The notes beneath the pieces are model-generated. The model had not been told where the DNA came from, ran no database searches, and was given only the letters and a program-made list of their open reading frames with translations. The position numbers and the translations under genes are program-made. Below, in pieces: positions 46,148-57,369 of a stretch of DNA of 64,000 nucleotides. Location: the NCBI GenBank assembly GCA_028571685.1, contig CM053162.1:9428001-9492000 (forward strand). The letters are read 5' to 3'. The stretch comes from Heterohyrax brucei (Eukaryota; Chordata; Mammalia; Hyracoidea; Procaviidae). Every line of letters starts with the position of its first letter. The stretch's first letter is position 1.

Positions 46148-47282
46148 TTGTGTGTCATTGAATTGGTTCTCACTCAAGGGACCCTATGTGACATAGTAGG
46201 GGGCAAAGTCAAGATGGCAGACTAAACACACTTCTCCCTAAATCCCTCTGGAAACCAAGACTTGAACTGATAATTAAACAGAGGCTTCTGGACACCTAGT
46301 GAGCCCTAAGACACTGCATAGCTTGGTTCATTTGGACTTCATACCACTGAAAGGAAAACTTCTTCTCCTTTGCTGATCCCTGCTCTTGGTGAGTGCTGGT
46401 TTTCACAGACTGAAGGTAACTCACCATGTTAACTTTTTTGCCTCTGTCTTAGCCAGCAGGCAGAGCTGGGACTTGACTAGCAGCTAATCTCAGACACGCT
46501 ACTGGTGGGATCATCTGGTGAAACTGCCATATTTTGAGAGCCCGGCTTTGGGCACTGTGCATCTCGGCACCTTTGGCCTCTCTTTCCATCTACACCATTG
46601 AGTAGCCCGTACTGAGGCAGGCAGAGACCTTGTACAGGATCCCAACTGGTTCCACTGGGAGGCAGATACACCCACACGGAGGCCTCAGCTGGACCTAATT
46701 CCTAGGTGGGGAGACACCTTCCTGGAGGAGAGCACTTTTCTAGCAGAAAAGCAGTATTATACACAGCACTGCCTATGGCTGGGGCCCGACAGCAGAGGCC
46801 AGCAAGGCAGTAGTCTTTCTGTATTTTGGACTAGTTTATAACACCTGGGGTTGGATATAGAGGTGCTTACTTTGCCAGCTAGAAAGAAGGACCTGTACAC
46901 CTGAAAACCTGATTGACTTTGGAAATGGTCAGATACCTTTTACCTTTCATTTTAAGACAGCCTAGAGAAACAACTGCATTCCATCTTCACAGCATCTCTC
47001 TCAGCCTCTATTGACTCACATGATGCCCCAAAAGCAACAACTCTGGATAAAAGTGTGATGAATAAATCACCCATGGCTTCAGAAGGCCCCCAAAAGAAAT
47101 CACCCATGGCTTCAGAAGGCCACCAAAGAACTTCCCAGACAAAGAAACCCTTCTGAAACTATCAGAAGGTGAACACAAAAGGATTACACATAGAGCCCTC
47201 CTAGACCTATGTGACATAGTAGAACTGCCAACCTTTTGGTTATCAGCCTGTGCTTTTAACCACTATGCCATCAGGGCTCCTC
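46148..47282 (-). repeat. AfroSINE split by an L1 head
   Basis: Parts 46148-46199 ('tgtcattgaattggttctca') and 47206-47282 ('gaactgccaaccttttggtt', 'cttttaaccactatgccatc') are the two halves of one antisense AfroSINE. The L1 head lies between, bounded by a 17-bp duplication. Confidence 0.92.
46200..47205 (+). mobile_element. 3'-truncated L1 head, type A, with 17-bp duplication
   Basis: 1006 bp of L1 5'UTR and ORF1 start, collinear with 5452-6435 of L1 copy 1. It stops at 'gagccctcctaga' inside ORF1 with no A-rich tail. 'cctatgtgacatagtag' is exact at 46183-46199 and 47206-47222. A local direct repeat of 'aaatcacccatggcttcag' lies at about 47064 and 47097. Confidence 0.95.
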
Positions 47283-47289
47283 ACTTGTT

Positions 47290-47525
47290 TTATGGACCTG
47301 CCTTTTATTTATTTTAAACATTATATGCACCTTCCCATGTTAGTATATGTAACTCTACGATGTTTCTTTTTAACTGGCACATAAAATTTAACTTTATTTA
47401 AATGTAACGTAACTGGTTTAAGTAATATCCTTTTGTTAGGTATTTAAGTTCTCTTCTTTCTTCTAGCTTACAAACAATGTCTTAGGTGTATCCTGACACA
47501 TCTATGAGTGAATGTTTCTATAGAA
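47290..47525. other. Unassigned sequence
   Basis: Loosely resembles the common 'attttaaacattatatgcac' type of AT-rich intergenic DNA; nothing assigned. Confidence 0.4.
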
Positions 47526-47526
47526 T

Positions 47527-47578
47527 AAACCCACTGGCTGTAGAGTTGATTACAACTCATAATGACCCTATATTATAT
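47527..47578 (-). repeat. AfroSINE tail fragment
   Basis: 'ctggctgtagagttgattac' and 'aactcataatgaccctata'. Confidence 0.65.
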
Positions 47579-47627
47579 TCATCAAAGAAGAGTTCCTAGG
47601 TCAAATAAAAGGATTGTTTTATAAGTC

Positions 47628-47832
47628 AGTAGAGTCCCTGAGTAGCACAGTTAAGCCCTCAATGATTAGCTGGAAAGTTGATAGTTCAAAATCACCCAGA
47701 GATGCCTCAGAAGACAGACTTGGTGATTCGCTTGCAAAAGGTCAGAGCTTTAAAAACCCTATGGAGTAGTTATACTCTGCACATACGGGGTCACCATGAG
47801 TCAGAACACACTGAACAGCAGCTGACAAAACC
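47628..47832 (+). repeat. AfroSINE, longer variant
   Basis: 'gagtccctgagtagcacagt', 'gattagctggaaagttgata', 'aaaaccctatggagtagtta', 'ggggtcaccatgagtcagaa'. Confidence 0.85.
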
Positions 47833-47892
47833 AGGAAACATAGGTCAGTATGTATTGTCTGGAAGCTTCAAGTTTTGCACATACCAAACCTA

Positions 47893-47938
47893 AGACCATA
47901 CCTGTTGCTACCGAGTCAATTCTGACTCCTAGCGATGC
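47893..47938 (-). repeat. AfroSINE tail fragment
   Basis: 'cctgttgctaccgagtcaat' followed by 'tctgactcctagcgatg'. Confidence 0.7.
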
Positions 47939-47939
47939 A

Positions 47940-48429
47940 GTGTTTGTTAAATAATTCATTACTAAACTTCCTCTGTTTTATAGTGGCTTCCTGCTCTCCT
48001 TTCTGTGTTACATTGCTTTTTTTTTCTTCTTTTTAATTGCAGTTGACTTTTTTCATAGAGAAGAAGCTAAAAAAGAAAGGAAGAAGAATTCGTCCCATCC
48101 TCAATCCAAAAAATGACAGAAGCTCTGAACTCCTTGGATGTCAAGGAACCTGTTCTCTCTGCAGTGTCACTGTGGGTCTTGTCTTTGGAGCTCCCTAAGC
48201 AATTTCTTAAACTTGTAGAGATCAAACTAAGCAACTTAGGAAACCACACACTCCTAACAATACGGTTGCCACAATTGCTGAGTCCCTCAAGAACGGTGCA
48301 GGGTGGAGAAATGCGTGGCATGACTGTAATGGACAGTTTTCCATACTTGGTTTCAAAGTGTTCAGACAGGAGAAGTGAGCCATGTGAACACAGACTCATT
48401 TCTGGCACGAAGCATATAAGAGGTCCCCA
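47940..48429. other. Unassigned sequence with a minus-strand open frame
   Basis: A 113-aa minus-strand frame (48408-48067) is Ser-rich with no domain I recognise. On its 3' side (about 48018-48034) lies an A-rich run as read on the minus strand, so a processed copy of some transcript is possible but unproven. Confidence 0.35.
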
Positions 48430-48639
48430 AAGCTCAGCTTGCTTCTCTTTCTTTTATATCCAAGGAAGCCACCCCAAACCATGATACAATCCCAAACATT
48501 AAGTCTGCCCCACCAATGCAACAGCAGCCCATCCACCCTCATTAGTATTATAAAGGCAGGATTTAGAACAGGAAGGACATCACACAATATCCAGTCAAAC
48601 TGCTATGGATTCTTGCAGAACACAGTTCAATCCATGACA
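48430..48639 (-). repeat. MaLR/MLT-like LTR fragment
   Basis: Ends 'cagttcaatccatgaca', the complement of the shared LTR start. It aligns with the last 210 bp of the LTR at 59766-60221. Confidence 0.75.
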
Positions 48640-49030
48640 GTGAACAAATAATGACTACTAAAAGAGGGGAAAGAAAGTTGCCATTCCTACATACCTTGGC
48701 CATTTCCTGTCTATCTTGTTTTGCCTCCGAACTCCACCTCTGTTTTCCTCATGCATTTCAACTGTACTTCCTCTATGAAAGGTTTTAGAAAACTACTATG
48801 TACTAGTTACTGACATTCTAGTATATGCACAATCCCCTCAACTCAATGATTAGCAATTTAATGGTGAAGAGCACATCTCAGTCTTCTTTATTACTTCCCT
48901 ACAACCGTAAGCACACAATGAGATCAGTACTTACACAACCGAACTGAAAATAATGTCCAGCGATACATCCATCCTTCTCTGAGCTTAAATTAAGACAGAA
49001 TATCTGTGAGACCACAGGACCTCAAGGAAC
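48640..49030. other. Unassigned sequence
   Basis: 48780-48830 has weak MIR-like character; otherwise nothing recognised. Confidence 0.4.
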
Positions 49031-49034
49031 CATT

Positions 49035-49765
49035 ATCACCACTCCTAGCCCTAAATCCTACCACTGCAATTGTCACTTAGCAACCTTTCTAAGCCCAAGT
49101 TTCCTTGTCCACAAAATGGGAAAAATAATAGAACATACTTCATTGAGTGTTATGAAGATAAACACACAAGGTCCAACAATTAAGTTCATGAATTTAGTTG
49201 TTCTAAGTACTATACACCTCACTGCTGAAAATCACTGTAGTCATCTTCAAAGTACTCTCCTTTGGAAGCTATGTACCTATGCCAGCACCTATTCCACTCT
49301 TCAAAGCAATTTTGGAACTCTTTCTGGAATGGCTATTACACATGGTAGCATGTTGGCAAGTGCTCAAATTTAGCTGTATAGTTGTCTGTTGGGGAGTTTT
49401 TAGTCAGTAAACAAATAACTGTATTGGAACACCCTGTCTACTCACTTGAACTGGCTCCCCAATTACTTTTTTGTTTCCCTGAAGACAAAGGAAGTATTGA
49501 AAGGAAGACAATTTAATGACATTCAGGATGTCCAGGGCAATATGATGACATCTCTGGTGGCCATCCCAGAAAAAAAGTCTTTGAAGGATGGACTAAACAC
49601 CAGCATCAGTGCATAGCTTCCCAAGGGGAGTACTTCGAAGGTGACTGTACTGATATTCAGCAATTAGGCGTGTAGTACTTTTTCTGGGATGAGTTTGTGA
49701 ACTTAATTGTCAGACCTTGCATAACACAGAAGCGCTTATAGCTTATAAACACATGTAACATATAA
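49035..49765 (+). repeat. MIR split by a mariner element
   Basis: Before: 'tgcaattgtcacttagcaac', 'ttccttgtccacaaaatggg', 'aaaataatagaacatacttc'. After 49723 the core resumes with 'acacagaagcgcttatagc'. The mariner was inserted between them. Confidence 0.8.
49161..49721 (+). mobile_element. Palindromic non-autonomous mariner, copy B
   Basis: 561 bp between TA dinucleotides (49159-49160, 49722-49723). Inverted ends 'ggtccaacaattaagttcat' and the complement of 'tgaacttaattgtcagacct'. The block 'tcaaagtactctcctttgga' of the left arm reappears inverted near 49615-49645. Same layout as copy A at 34 kb, in the opposite orientation. Confidence 0.9.
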
Positions 49766-50426
49766 CATATAACAATATAAACACTTCACGCTCATACAGA
49801 AAATCTTCTGTTATCAGCAGCAAAAGAATTCTTATTATGACATCTTTCAAAAAGACTCCAGATCTGTGTCTCCAAGAGCCTGTTCAAAGAGAATGCAGTG
49901 ATGAGTGATACCCACTAGACAGCAATACCTAGTTCAATACTGATTTGGGTTTCATCAAAATTCCAGGCATGGGGAAGAAATGAAAAAACGTGTAAGTATA
50001 ACAATCCTGTTTCCTGACATTTAACTACTTTAAACATCAAGAAGAACTAAGGAAACCACAGAGATAAGACCTAACTTTTACTTTCAGATTTCTCAAATAT
50101 TTATTCTTCCTCCAAGTACTGTCTGCAGATGGAAGAGCAGATAGGCATGCTTTTGATGCAGAACTTCCAACTAGGAATGGAGGAACCTGGAAGCCTCCAA
50201 AGCATAAGAGAAGAAAAGTACACTTCCTTTGGTTCCATAAAGTGTGAGACACAAGTCTGAAAATCATTTTGGAGCCGAGATCCTCAATTTGTGTAAGAGA
50301 CAAGTCTTAGAGTTTAAAAGAGACCATCTACTTAGTTCACATGCATGCAAATCTGGACAATAAAAAAGGAAGAGAGCAGAAGAATTTTGCTTTTGAACTG
50401 TGATGGGAAAGAATATTAAACATGCC
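49766..50426. other. Unassigned sequence
   Basis: 'taacatataacatataac' simple repeat at about 49747-49772; nothing else recognised. Confidence 0.4.
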
Positions 50427-50480
50427 ACTGAACATAGAACAGGAAAGACATTGCACAACACCCAGCCAAACTGCTACGGA
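50427..50480 (-). repeat. MaLR/MLT-like LTR fragment
   Basis: 'agaacaggaaagacattgca' and 'cagccaaactgctacgga' match 48552-48607 within the LTR fragment. Confidence 0.6.
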
Positions 50481-50494
50481 AGAGTGCCACATAT

Positions 50495-50672
50495 CAGAAG
50501 AGTGAACATATATCAGTCTTGAAAGTTATAACCAGAATGCCCCTTAGAAGTCAAAATAGTAAGACTTTGAAAAGCTTACTTTGCACACGTCATCAGGAAA
50601 GACCAATTGCTAGAAAAGAACATCATGTTTGGTAAAATAGAGGATCAGTAGAGAATGAAGGAAACCCTTGGT
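50495..50672 (+). repeat. RTE 3' fragment, sense
   Basis: Collinear with 56660-56830 of the sense RTE insert: 'tgcacacgtcatcaggaaag', 'aacatcatgtttggtaaaat', 'gagaatgaaggaaacccttg'. It meets the antisense RTE copy 2 tail to tail. Confidence 0.7.
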
Positions 50673-51090
50673 GACGTCTTGCTGTTGCTGTTAGGTGCCA
50701 TGGAATTGGTTCCAATTCATAGTGCCCTATAAACAACAGAACAAAACATTGACCAGTCCTCCACCATGCCCACAATCCTTTTCATGCTTAAGTCCACTGT
50801 TGCAGCCACTGTGTCAACCCATCTCCTCGAGAGTCTTCCTCTTTCTCCTTGACCCTCATTTACCAAGCATGCTGTTCTTCTCCAGGGATTGATTGTTCCT
50901 GATGACATGACCGAAATATGTAAGACATGGTCTCACCGCCCTTGTTTCCAAGGAGCACTCTGGTTGTACTTCTTCCAGAATGGATCTGTCTGTTCTTTTG
51001 GGACTCCATGATACATTCAATATTGTTTTCCAGCATCATGATTCAAAGGCATCAATTCTTCTTGTGTCTATGTTATTCATTGTTCAACCG

Positions 51091-51450
51091 TCACTTGCAT
51101 GTGATGCAACTGAAAAATGCCACGGCCTGGGTCAGAGGCACTTCAGTCTTCAACAGTTTGAAGAGGTCCTTTACATGAGATTTCCCCAATGCAATGTGGT
51201 TTTTTATTTCTTCGCTGCTGCTTAAACGGACGTTGATTGCAGAACCAAGTAAATTGAAACCCTTGACAACCACAACTCTTTCTCCACTTATCATGATGTT
51301 GCTTACTTGTCCAGTTGTGTGGATTTTTGTTTTCTTGATGTTGAGGTACAACCCATACTAAAGGCTATGGTCCTTAATTTTCATCAGTAAGTGTTTCAAA
51401 TCCCCTTTACTTTCAGCAAGCAAGGTGGTGTCATCTGCATAATGCAGGTT
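51091..51450 (-). pseudogene. RTE copy 2 reverse transcriptase remnant
   Basis: YADDTT box near 51428-51445, then the open segment 51351-51091 (86 aa) with 'NIKKTKI', 'VVKGFNLLGSAIN' and 'LGKSHVKDLFKLLKTE'. Collinear with copy 1 and with the sense fragment at 56.3-56.5 kb. Confidence 0.85.
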
Positions 51451-52274
51451 GTTGATGAGTCTTCCTTGAATCCTGATACCTCCTTCTTTACATAATCCCG
51501 CTTCTCAGATTAAGTGGCATACAGATTGAAAAGGTATGGTGAAAGGATGCAACCCTGACCCACACCTTTCCTGACTTTGAACTATGCAGTGTCCCCTTGT
51601 TCTGTTTACACAACTGCCTCTTTATCCATGTACAGATTCCTCATAAGCACAACTAAGTGTTTCAGAATTCACATTCTCTGCAACGTTAACTATAACTTGT
51701 TATGATCCACACTGTCAAATGCCTTTGATTGATCCACACTGTCAATAAAACATAGGTAAACATCTTTCTAGTATTCTGTGCTTTCAGCCAAGATATCTTG
51801 GATATCAGAAATGATATTCCTGGTTCCCTATCCTCTTCTGAATCCAGCTTGAATTTGTAGCACTTCCCTGTCAATATACTGCTGTAGTCATTTTTGAATG
51901 ATCTTTAGCAAAATTTTACTCATATGTGATATTAATTATACTATTTTGTAATTTCTGCATTCAGCTGGGTCACTTTTCTTGGAGATAGGCTTAAACGTAA
52001 ATCACTTACACTCGGTTGGCCAGGTCACTGTCTTCCAAATTTCTTGGCACAGACAGTTGAGCACTTCCAATGCTTCATCCACTTGTTGAAACATCTCAGT
52101 TGATATTTTATAAATTCCTGGAAACTTGTGTTTTTTTTTTACCAATGCCTTCAATGCAACTTCACCTTCTTCCTTCAGTACCTTCAATTCCTGATCATAT
52201 GCAACCTCTTGAAATGGCTGAATGTCAACCAATTCTTTCTGGTATAATGACTTGTGCATTCTTTCCATCTTCTT

Positions 52275-53474
52275 TTAGTGCTTCACGAGTTGTTTAATAT
52301 TTTCACTATAAAATGCTTCACTATTGCAACTTGAAGCTTGAATTTTTTCTTTAGTTCTTTCGGCTTGAGAAATGCAAAGCATGTTCTTTTTTCTGGTTTC
52401 TATCTCCAGCTCTTTGCACATGTTATTATAACACTTTCCCTTCTTGAACCAACCTTCGAAATCTTCTATTCCATTCATTTACTTCATCATTTCTTCCTTT
52501 TGCTTTAGCTACTCAATGCTTGAAAACAAGTTTCAGAGTCTGTTGTACATCAATTTTGGTTATTTCTTTCTTGCTTTCTTCATGCATGATGTCTTTGATG
52601 TTATCCCACAACTCTGCATTAGTATTCAATACATCAAATCTATTCTTGAGATGGACTCTAAACTCAGGTAGACTATACAAGTCTGTCTTTGATTCTCATG
52701 AACTTGTTCCAGTTTCTTAAGTTTCAATCTGAACTTGCTTAGGAGCAATTGATGGTCTGGGCCATGGTCAGCGTCTAGTCTTATTCTGACTGGTATTGAG
52801 CTTTTCCATTGTCGCTTTGCACAGGTGTAGTTGATTTGATTCCTGTGTACTCCACCTGGCAAAGTCCATGTGAATAGTTGCTATTTCTGTTGATTAACAA
52901 AAGGTATTTGCAGCGAAGAAGTTGGTCTTTTAAAATTCTATCATGAGATCTCCACAGCATCACTTCTATAACCAAGCCCGTATTTTGCAACTATTGATCT
53001 TTCTTCTTTGTTTCCAACTTTGCCATTCCAATCACCAGTAATTTGCATCCTGATTGAATGTTTGATTGATTTCAGACTGCAGAAGCTGTTAAAAAATCTT
53101 CACTTTCTTCATCTTTAACCTTAGCAGTTGGTGCATAATTTGAATAACACTTGTTAATACAACTGGCCTTCCTTGTAGGCAATATGGATGTTATCCTATC
53201 AGTGACAGCACTGTACTTCAGGACAGATCTTGAAATGTTCTTTTTGTCAGTGAACGCAACACCATTCTTCTTCAAATTATCATTCCCTACATAGTAGACC
53301 ACACGATTGTCCAACACCAGTCCTTTTAAGCTCACTAATGTCTAGAATATTCATGTTTAATTCCATTTCATTTTTGATGATTTCCATTTTTCCTAGATTC
53401 TGTATTCTGATGGTGTGTTCCATATTCTTATTATTAATGGATGTTTGCAACTCTTTCTTCTCTTTTTGAGTCAT
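52275..53474 (-). pseudogene. RTE copy 2 endonuclease and linker remnant
   Basis: Minus-strand segments 53474-53280 ('MNILDISELKRTGVG'), 53335-53072 and 52862-52626 with 52478-52275 follow the order endonuclease then linker. Frames shift repeatedly and the 'GDWN' block near 53030 lies between open parts. Confidence 0.8.
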
Positions 53475-53899
53475 GCCACATCAGCAAATGAAGGTCCTGA
53501 AGGCCTGACTCCAACCACATCTTTAAAGTTGTTTCTACTTTGGGGAGGCAGCTCTTCCCCAGTCATCTTTTAAGTGTCTTCCAATCGGAGGGTTCACTTT
53601 CTGAATTATAACTGTCCGGGATCCACTGCTAGTCATAAGATTTTCATTGCCTGATTCTTTTCAGAAGCTGACTGTCGGGTCCTTCTTCTTAGTCTGTCTT
53701 AGAAACTGTCTAAAAGCTCAACTGAAACCTGTCTACCATGGGTAACCCTGCTGGCATCTAAATACCAGTGCTATAGCTTGCAGCATCACAGCAACACACA
53801 AGCCCCCACAATACAACCAACTAACAGACAAGTGGGTGTTCTTGTCTTGGGAGGCCCTTGATCAGAAGGCCTTGGGTCTCCCACAGGTGGCATCAGAGA

Positions 53900-54090
53900 G
53901 TGAGAAGACCCACTCCCTAGAAGACGCACTCCCCTCTTGGTGAGACGGATTGACACACTAACCACAAGGGACTCAAACATACTAATGATCATGAAATTGG
54001 CATAAGACCAAGCAGTGTTCCATTCTGTTATACATAAGGTCACCTTGAGTCAGAGCCAATTCAATGGCAACTAACAACAACAATTAATTA
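53900..54090 (+). repeat. RTE 3'-tail fragment, sense
   Basis: 'gagacggattgacacactaa', 'cataagaccaagcagtgttc', 'aaggtcaccttgagtcagag' and a '(aac)n' end. It is head to head with the 5' end of RTE copy 2. Confidence 0.75.
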
Positions 54091-54094
54091 TTAA

Positions 54095-54427
54095 ACGCAA
54101 TGCCTCATGTAAAAATAAGGGAACGGACATAAACAAAAGATAAGTTGTTTGCACAAGATCTCTTGGCCCCAATCGCATAGCCTAAACAACAGACTGGGTC
54201 TCCTGAGTCTCTGGGCAGTATTTGTTCAGCCTACCAGAATCATGTATAAATTGGTAGCTTTTGAGGGAATAAGAGCTAAGCAACTTTCAAGGCTAGAATT
54301 CCCTAGACCCACCAAAACCAAAAGACTTTCCCAGTAAGCAACTGGCCTTTAATTATCTCCAAGGCAATCTCGATGTTTAAAAGTTCCCCAGGAGAATGGG
54401 GGAATAGCAGTGGTGTGGACATTTGGC
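54095..54427. other. Unassigned sequence
   Basis: Nothing recognised. Confidence 0.4.
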
Positions 54428-54636
54428 AGGGAGCCCTGGGAGCACAATAGTCAAGTGCTCAGCTGGTAACCAAAATGTTGGCAGTTTGAACACATTCAGA
54501 GGCTCAAGGGGAAAAAATCCTAGAAATCTGCACCTGTAAAGGTTACGGCCTAGAAAATTCTATGGGGCAGTTCTATACTGTTACATGAGTTGCTATGGAC
54601 TGAAAATTGACTGGTGGCACACAACAACAAAAGCAA
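54428..54636 (+). repeat. AfroSINE, longer variant
   Basis: 'gggagccctgggagcacaat', 'ctggtaaccaaaatgttggc', 'gaaatctgcacctgtaaagg', 'tctatggggcagttctatac' and an '(aac)n' tail. Confidence 0.9.
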
Positions 54637-55849
54637 GACCTTTGGGAATCTAGCTACATTTCAAATGGACACTTGGCAACAAGATTTACCCAGATTGCTT
54701 TGTAGGAGTCTTCTTGCCCAGATACATTATATAAAGCTCCTCATTCAGAATATCCTAATTTTCTCTGCCTGCCTTCAATCCATTTGCCAATCCAACCCAG
54801 AGTGTGTTATACATTATGGCTGCATGATTCCTTATGGGTAACATATGTTGCTGAAATATACGGAGCCATAATATCTCACAACACAGCGATATTGTCCCTA
54901 GAGTTAATATAACTCTGTTAACATATGTTTCTGCTATTGGTATCTTGAGATACGTGTATTGAAATATATTATGCACAGTATATGGTTAAAGGAAAGATAT
55001 AGGGAGTATATTAAAAAAATAAATCTGTTTAAAAGACCTACAATGAAATACAGTTGAAATATCTTAAATATCTTAAATATCAGGTGATTTCAAACTAATG
55101 TACGTGGACTATCTCCCTGTTTCCCTCTGATTGCTCTATCCTTTCTACTTTCAGTCTCCCATGTCTCTTTTTATGTCTTCCTGGTGCCAAGTGAACCACA
55201 AAAAAAGGATGTTTAGAGGTAGGGGGATGTGAAGCTAGGAATAAGCGGTAAATAAGAAGGTGTGGTAGAAAGTGAGGAGCATCAGGAAAAAAGGAAGAAA
55301 AGTGTCAGTCATTCACCCTCCGAATCCTGGAATGTTGTATTTCAGCAACATAAACCAAGAGGAGAACAGGAATTATCCACTTTCCCTTCCCCTCATTGCA
55401 TGGCCATATCCCTGTGTCAAGGAATCAAGCAGCTTTACATGTCCTTTGTAAATTGAAGGGGTCACTGAGATTGAAAATAGTGATCTGCAGCTTCCCCTAA
55501 CACTTCTTTCATTGTCATACACTGAACACAGATTTCTGGAACCTATGTTAGTCTCCCCAACTCATTTACACTACCCTAGTCCAGGCTTTTCTGGTCTTGA
55601 ATCTATATTATTGAAGAAGCTCACTACCTGATCATTCTGCCAGTGGTCCTTTCCTATTCCAGTGTGTTCTTACCACGGGCTTTTCAGACTTATGGCAGGT
55701 TTGATTTAAATTCCTCCCCTGGCCCTGCATGATTGAGTCCCAGCCCAAACTTCAAGCCTCACCTTCTGCAACTGTCTCTCATGCATTCTACATTTCAGCC
55801 ATAGTAAGCTGTTTCCACTCCTAGATATTCCATCATTCCATGCCACTGT
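54637..55849. other. Unassigned sequence
   Basis: No gene or repeat identified. 55046-55082 has a small 'cttaaatat' tandem repeat. Confidence 0.4.
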
Positions 55850-55990
55850 ACCAGCTGGTCTCACTGTGAGAAATATCCTTCCTCCTTATCTAGTCAACAA
55901 ATTCTATTCATTCTTCAACACCCAGCTAAAGCATCATTTCCTCTATGAAGTCTTCCCAGATTGACTTAAAGTCATAACTGTGATTGTTTC
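55850..55990 (+). repeat. L2 LINE fragment
   Basis: 'aatatccttcctccttatct', 'ttcttcaacacccagctaaa' and 'ctatgaagtcttcccagatt' fit the L2 3' region. Confidence 0.65.
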
Positions 55991-56185
55991 TTCTATAATC
56001 CCACAAAGAGGCAATGGTGGTTTAGTGATAAAATTTTTACCTTCATAAAGGAGACACAGGTTCAATTCCCAACAACGCACCTCATTCCCAGCCACCACCT
56101 CTGTCAGTAGAAGCTTTTGTATTGTGACGCTGAATAGGCTTCAGGGAAGCTCCCAGATTAAAAGAGACTATGAAGAAAGAGAAAC

Positions 56186-56989
56186 TGGACTATACAAAGA
56201 AGAACAAGGCATCAGAATTGCAAGAAGACTCATTAACAACCTGCATTGTCCACATGACACAACCCTGCTTGATGGAAGTAAAGAGGATATGAAATACTTA
56301 CTGATGAAGATCAAATCTTGTAGCCTTCAGTCTGGGTTGCACTTTAACACCAAGAAAACAAAAATCCTCACAACTGGATCAGTAAGCAACATTGTGATAA
56401 ATGGAAAAAGAATTGAGGTTGTCAAGGATTTCATTTTACTTGGTTCTACAATCAATGCCCATGGAAGCAGCACAAAGGACCTCTTTAAAGTTTTGAAAGG
56501 TAAAGATGTCACCTTGAAGACTAAGGTACTCCTGACCTAAGCCATGTTATTTTCAACTGTTTCATATGCAGGAGAAAGCTGGACAATGAATAAGCAAGGC
56601 AGAAGAATTGATATCTTTGAATTATGATGTTTGAGAAGCATATTGACTGTACCATGGACTGTCAAAACAACAAACAGATCTGTTCTGGAAGAAGTACAAC
56701 CAAAGTGCTGCTTCGAAACAAAGATGGCAAGACTGGATCTTACATATTTTGGACATGTCCTCAGGAGGGATCAGTCCCTGGAGAATGGCATCAAGCTTGG
56801 TAGAGTGGAGGGCTGATGAAAAAGAGGAAGACTCTCAACAAGATGGATTGAGGTAGTGGCTGCAACAATGGCCTTAAGCATAAAAATGACTGTGGTTATG
56901 ACACAAGACCAGGTAGTATTTTGTTCCATTGAGCATAATTTTGCTGTGACTCAGAACCAACTCAGTGGCACCTAGCAACACAGCAGGAG
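56186..56989 (+). mobile_element. RTE 3' fragment inserted in the tRNA-Gly SINE
   Basis: 804 bp of sense RTE, 5' truncated, ending in the RTE tail. 'gagaaac' lies at 56179-56185 and 56990-56996, a short target duplication. The YADD box is destroyed (reads CPHD at about 56247-56258). Confidence 0.88.
56190..56816 (+). pseudogene. RTE reverse transcriptase C-terminal remnant
   Basis: Open segment 56124-56540 enters the RTE at 56186 and carries 'RRLINNL', 'NTKKTKILTTGSVSNIVING' and 'VVKDFILLGSTINAHGSS'. 56631-56816 continues with 'RLDLTYFGHVLRRDQSLENG', the conserved RTE C-terminal 'FGHV' region. Separated by stops. Confidence 0.88.
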
Positions 56990-57164
56990 GAGAAACCTGG
57001 CAATTAAGTTCCAAAACTCAGCCAACGAAAACTTTGTGGATTACAATGATTCAGTTCTCGACCGATCAATGAGATGGTACAGTACTGTGGAGCATTTTTC
57101 TATTGCGTATGGGCTCACCATGAGTCAGGGACCGGCTCAATGAGAGCTAGTAGCAGCAGCAATC

Positions 57165-57369
57165 CCGCTGCACTGCGTACCCTCTGTTATAGCACTTCTC
57201 ACTCAGCACCATGGCCATTTGCTTACGCCTCTCTCCTCCACTAAAACAGAGTCACTTGAGGGACAGGAAAATGGAGTCACTCTGGATTCATTCAATAAAT
57301 ATGGAGTTCATAGTTCTAACTCCACTCTTGAAAGTTGGGGGAACTCACACAAGATTCCCAACATCTTTT
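57165..57369. other. Unassigned sequence
   Basis: Nothing recognised. Confidence 0.4.

Larger units (their letters stand above)
50681..53838 (-). mobile_element. RTE (BovB-like) LINE, copy 2, nearly complete
   Basis: Antisense element of about 3.16 kb, collinear over its length with copy 1. The 3' tail starts at 50681 ('tgttgctgttaggtgccatg'), and the 5' end has 'cagcatcacagcaacacaca' near 53782. The YADD box is intact on the minus strand at about 51428-51445. Endonuclease and linker remnants lie at 52275-53474. Many stops; inactive. Confidence 0.9.
56010..57160 (+). repeat. tRNA-Gly-headed SINE with RTE body and tail, split by RTE
   Basis: The head 56010-56080 matches tRNA-Gly: 'ggcaatggtggtttagtgat' with an A box (about 56018-56028) and a B box 'ggttcaattcc' (56059-56069). 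It is followed by a body resembling the RTE 5' end ('ctctgtcagtagaagctttt', 'gaagctcccagatta'). After the RTE insertion it resumes at 56997 with 'ctggcaattaagttccaaaa' and ends with the RTE-type tail 'ctcaccatgagtcagggacc'. About 340 bp without the insertion. Confidence 0.8.

Noticed and set aside
48067..48408. 113-aa Ser-rich minus-strand frame followed by A-rich sequence
   Set aside because: A processed pseudogene was considered, but I recognise no parent protein and no clear target duplication.
56010..56080. Possible tRNA-Gly gene
   Set aside because: Stems are decayed and the sequence continues into RTE-like SINE body, so this is a SINE head, not a functional tRNA.
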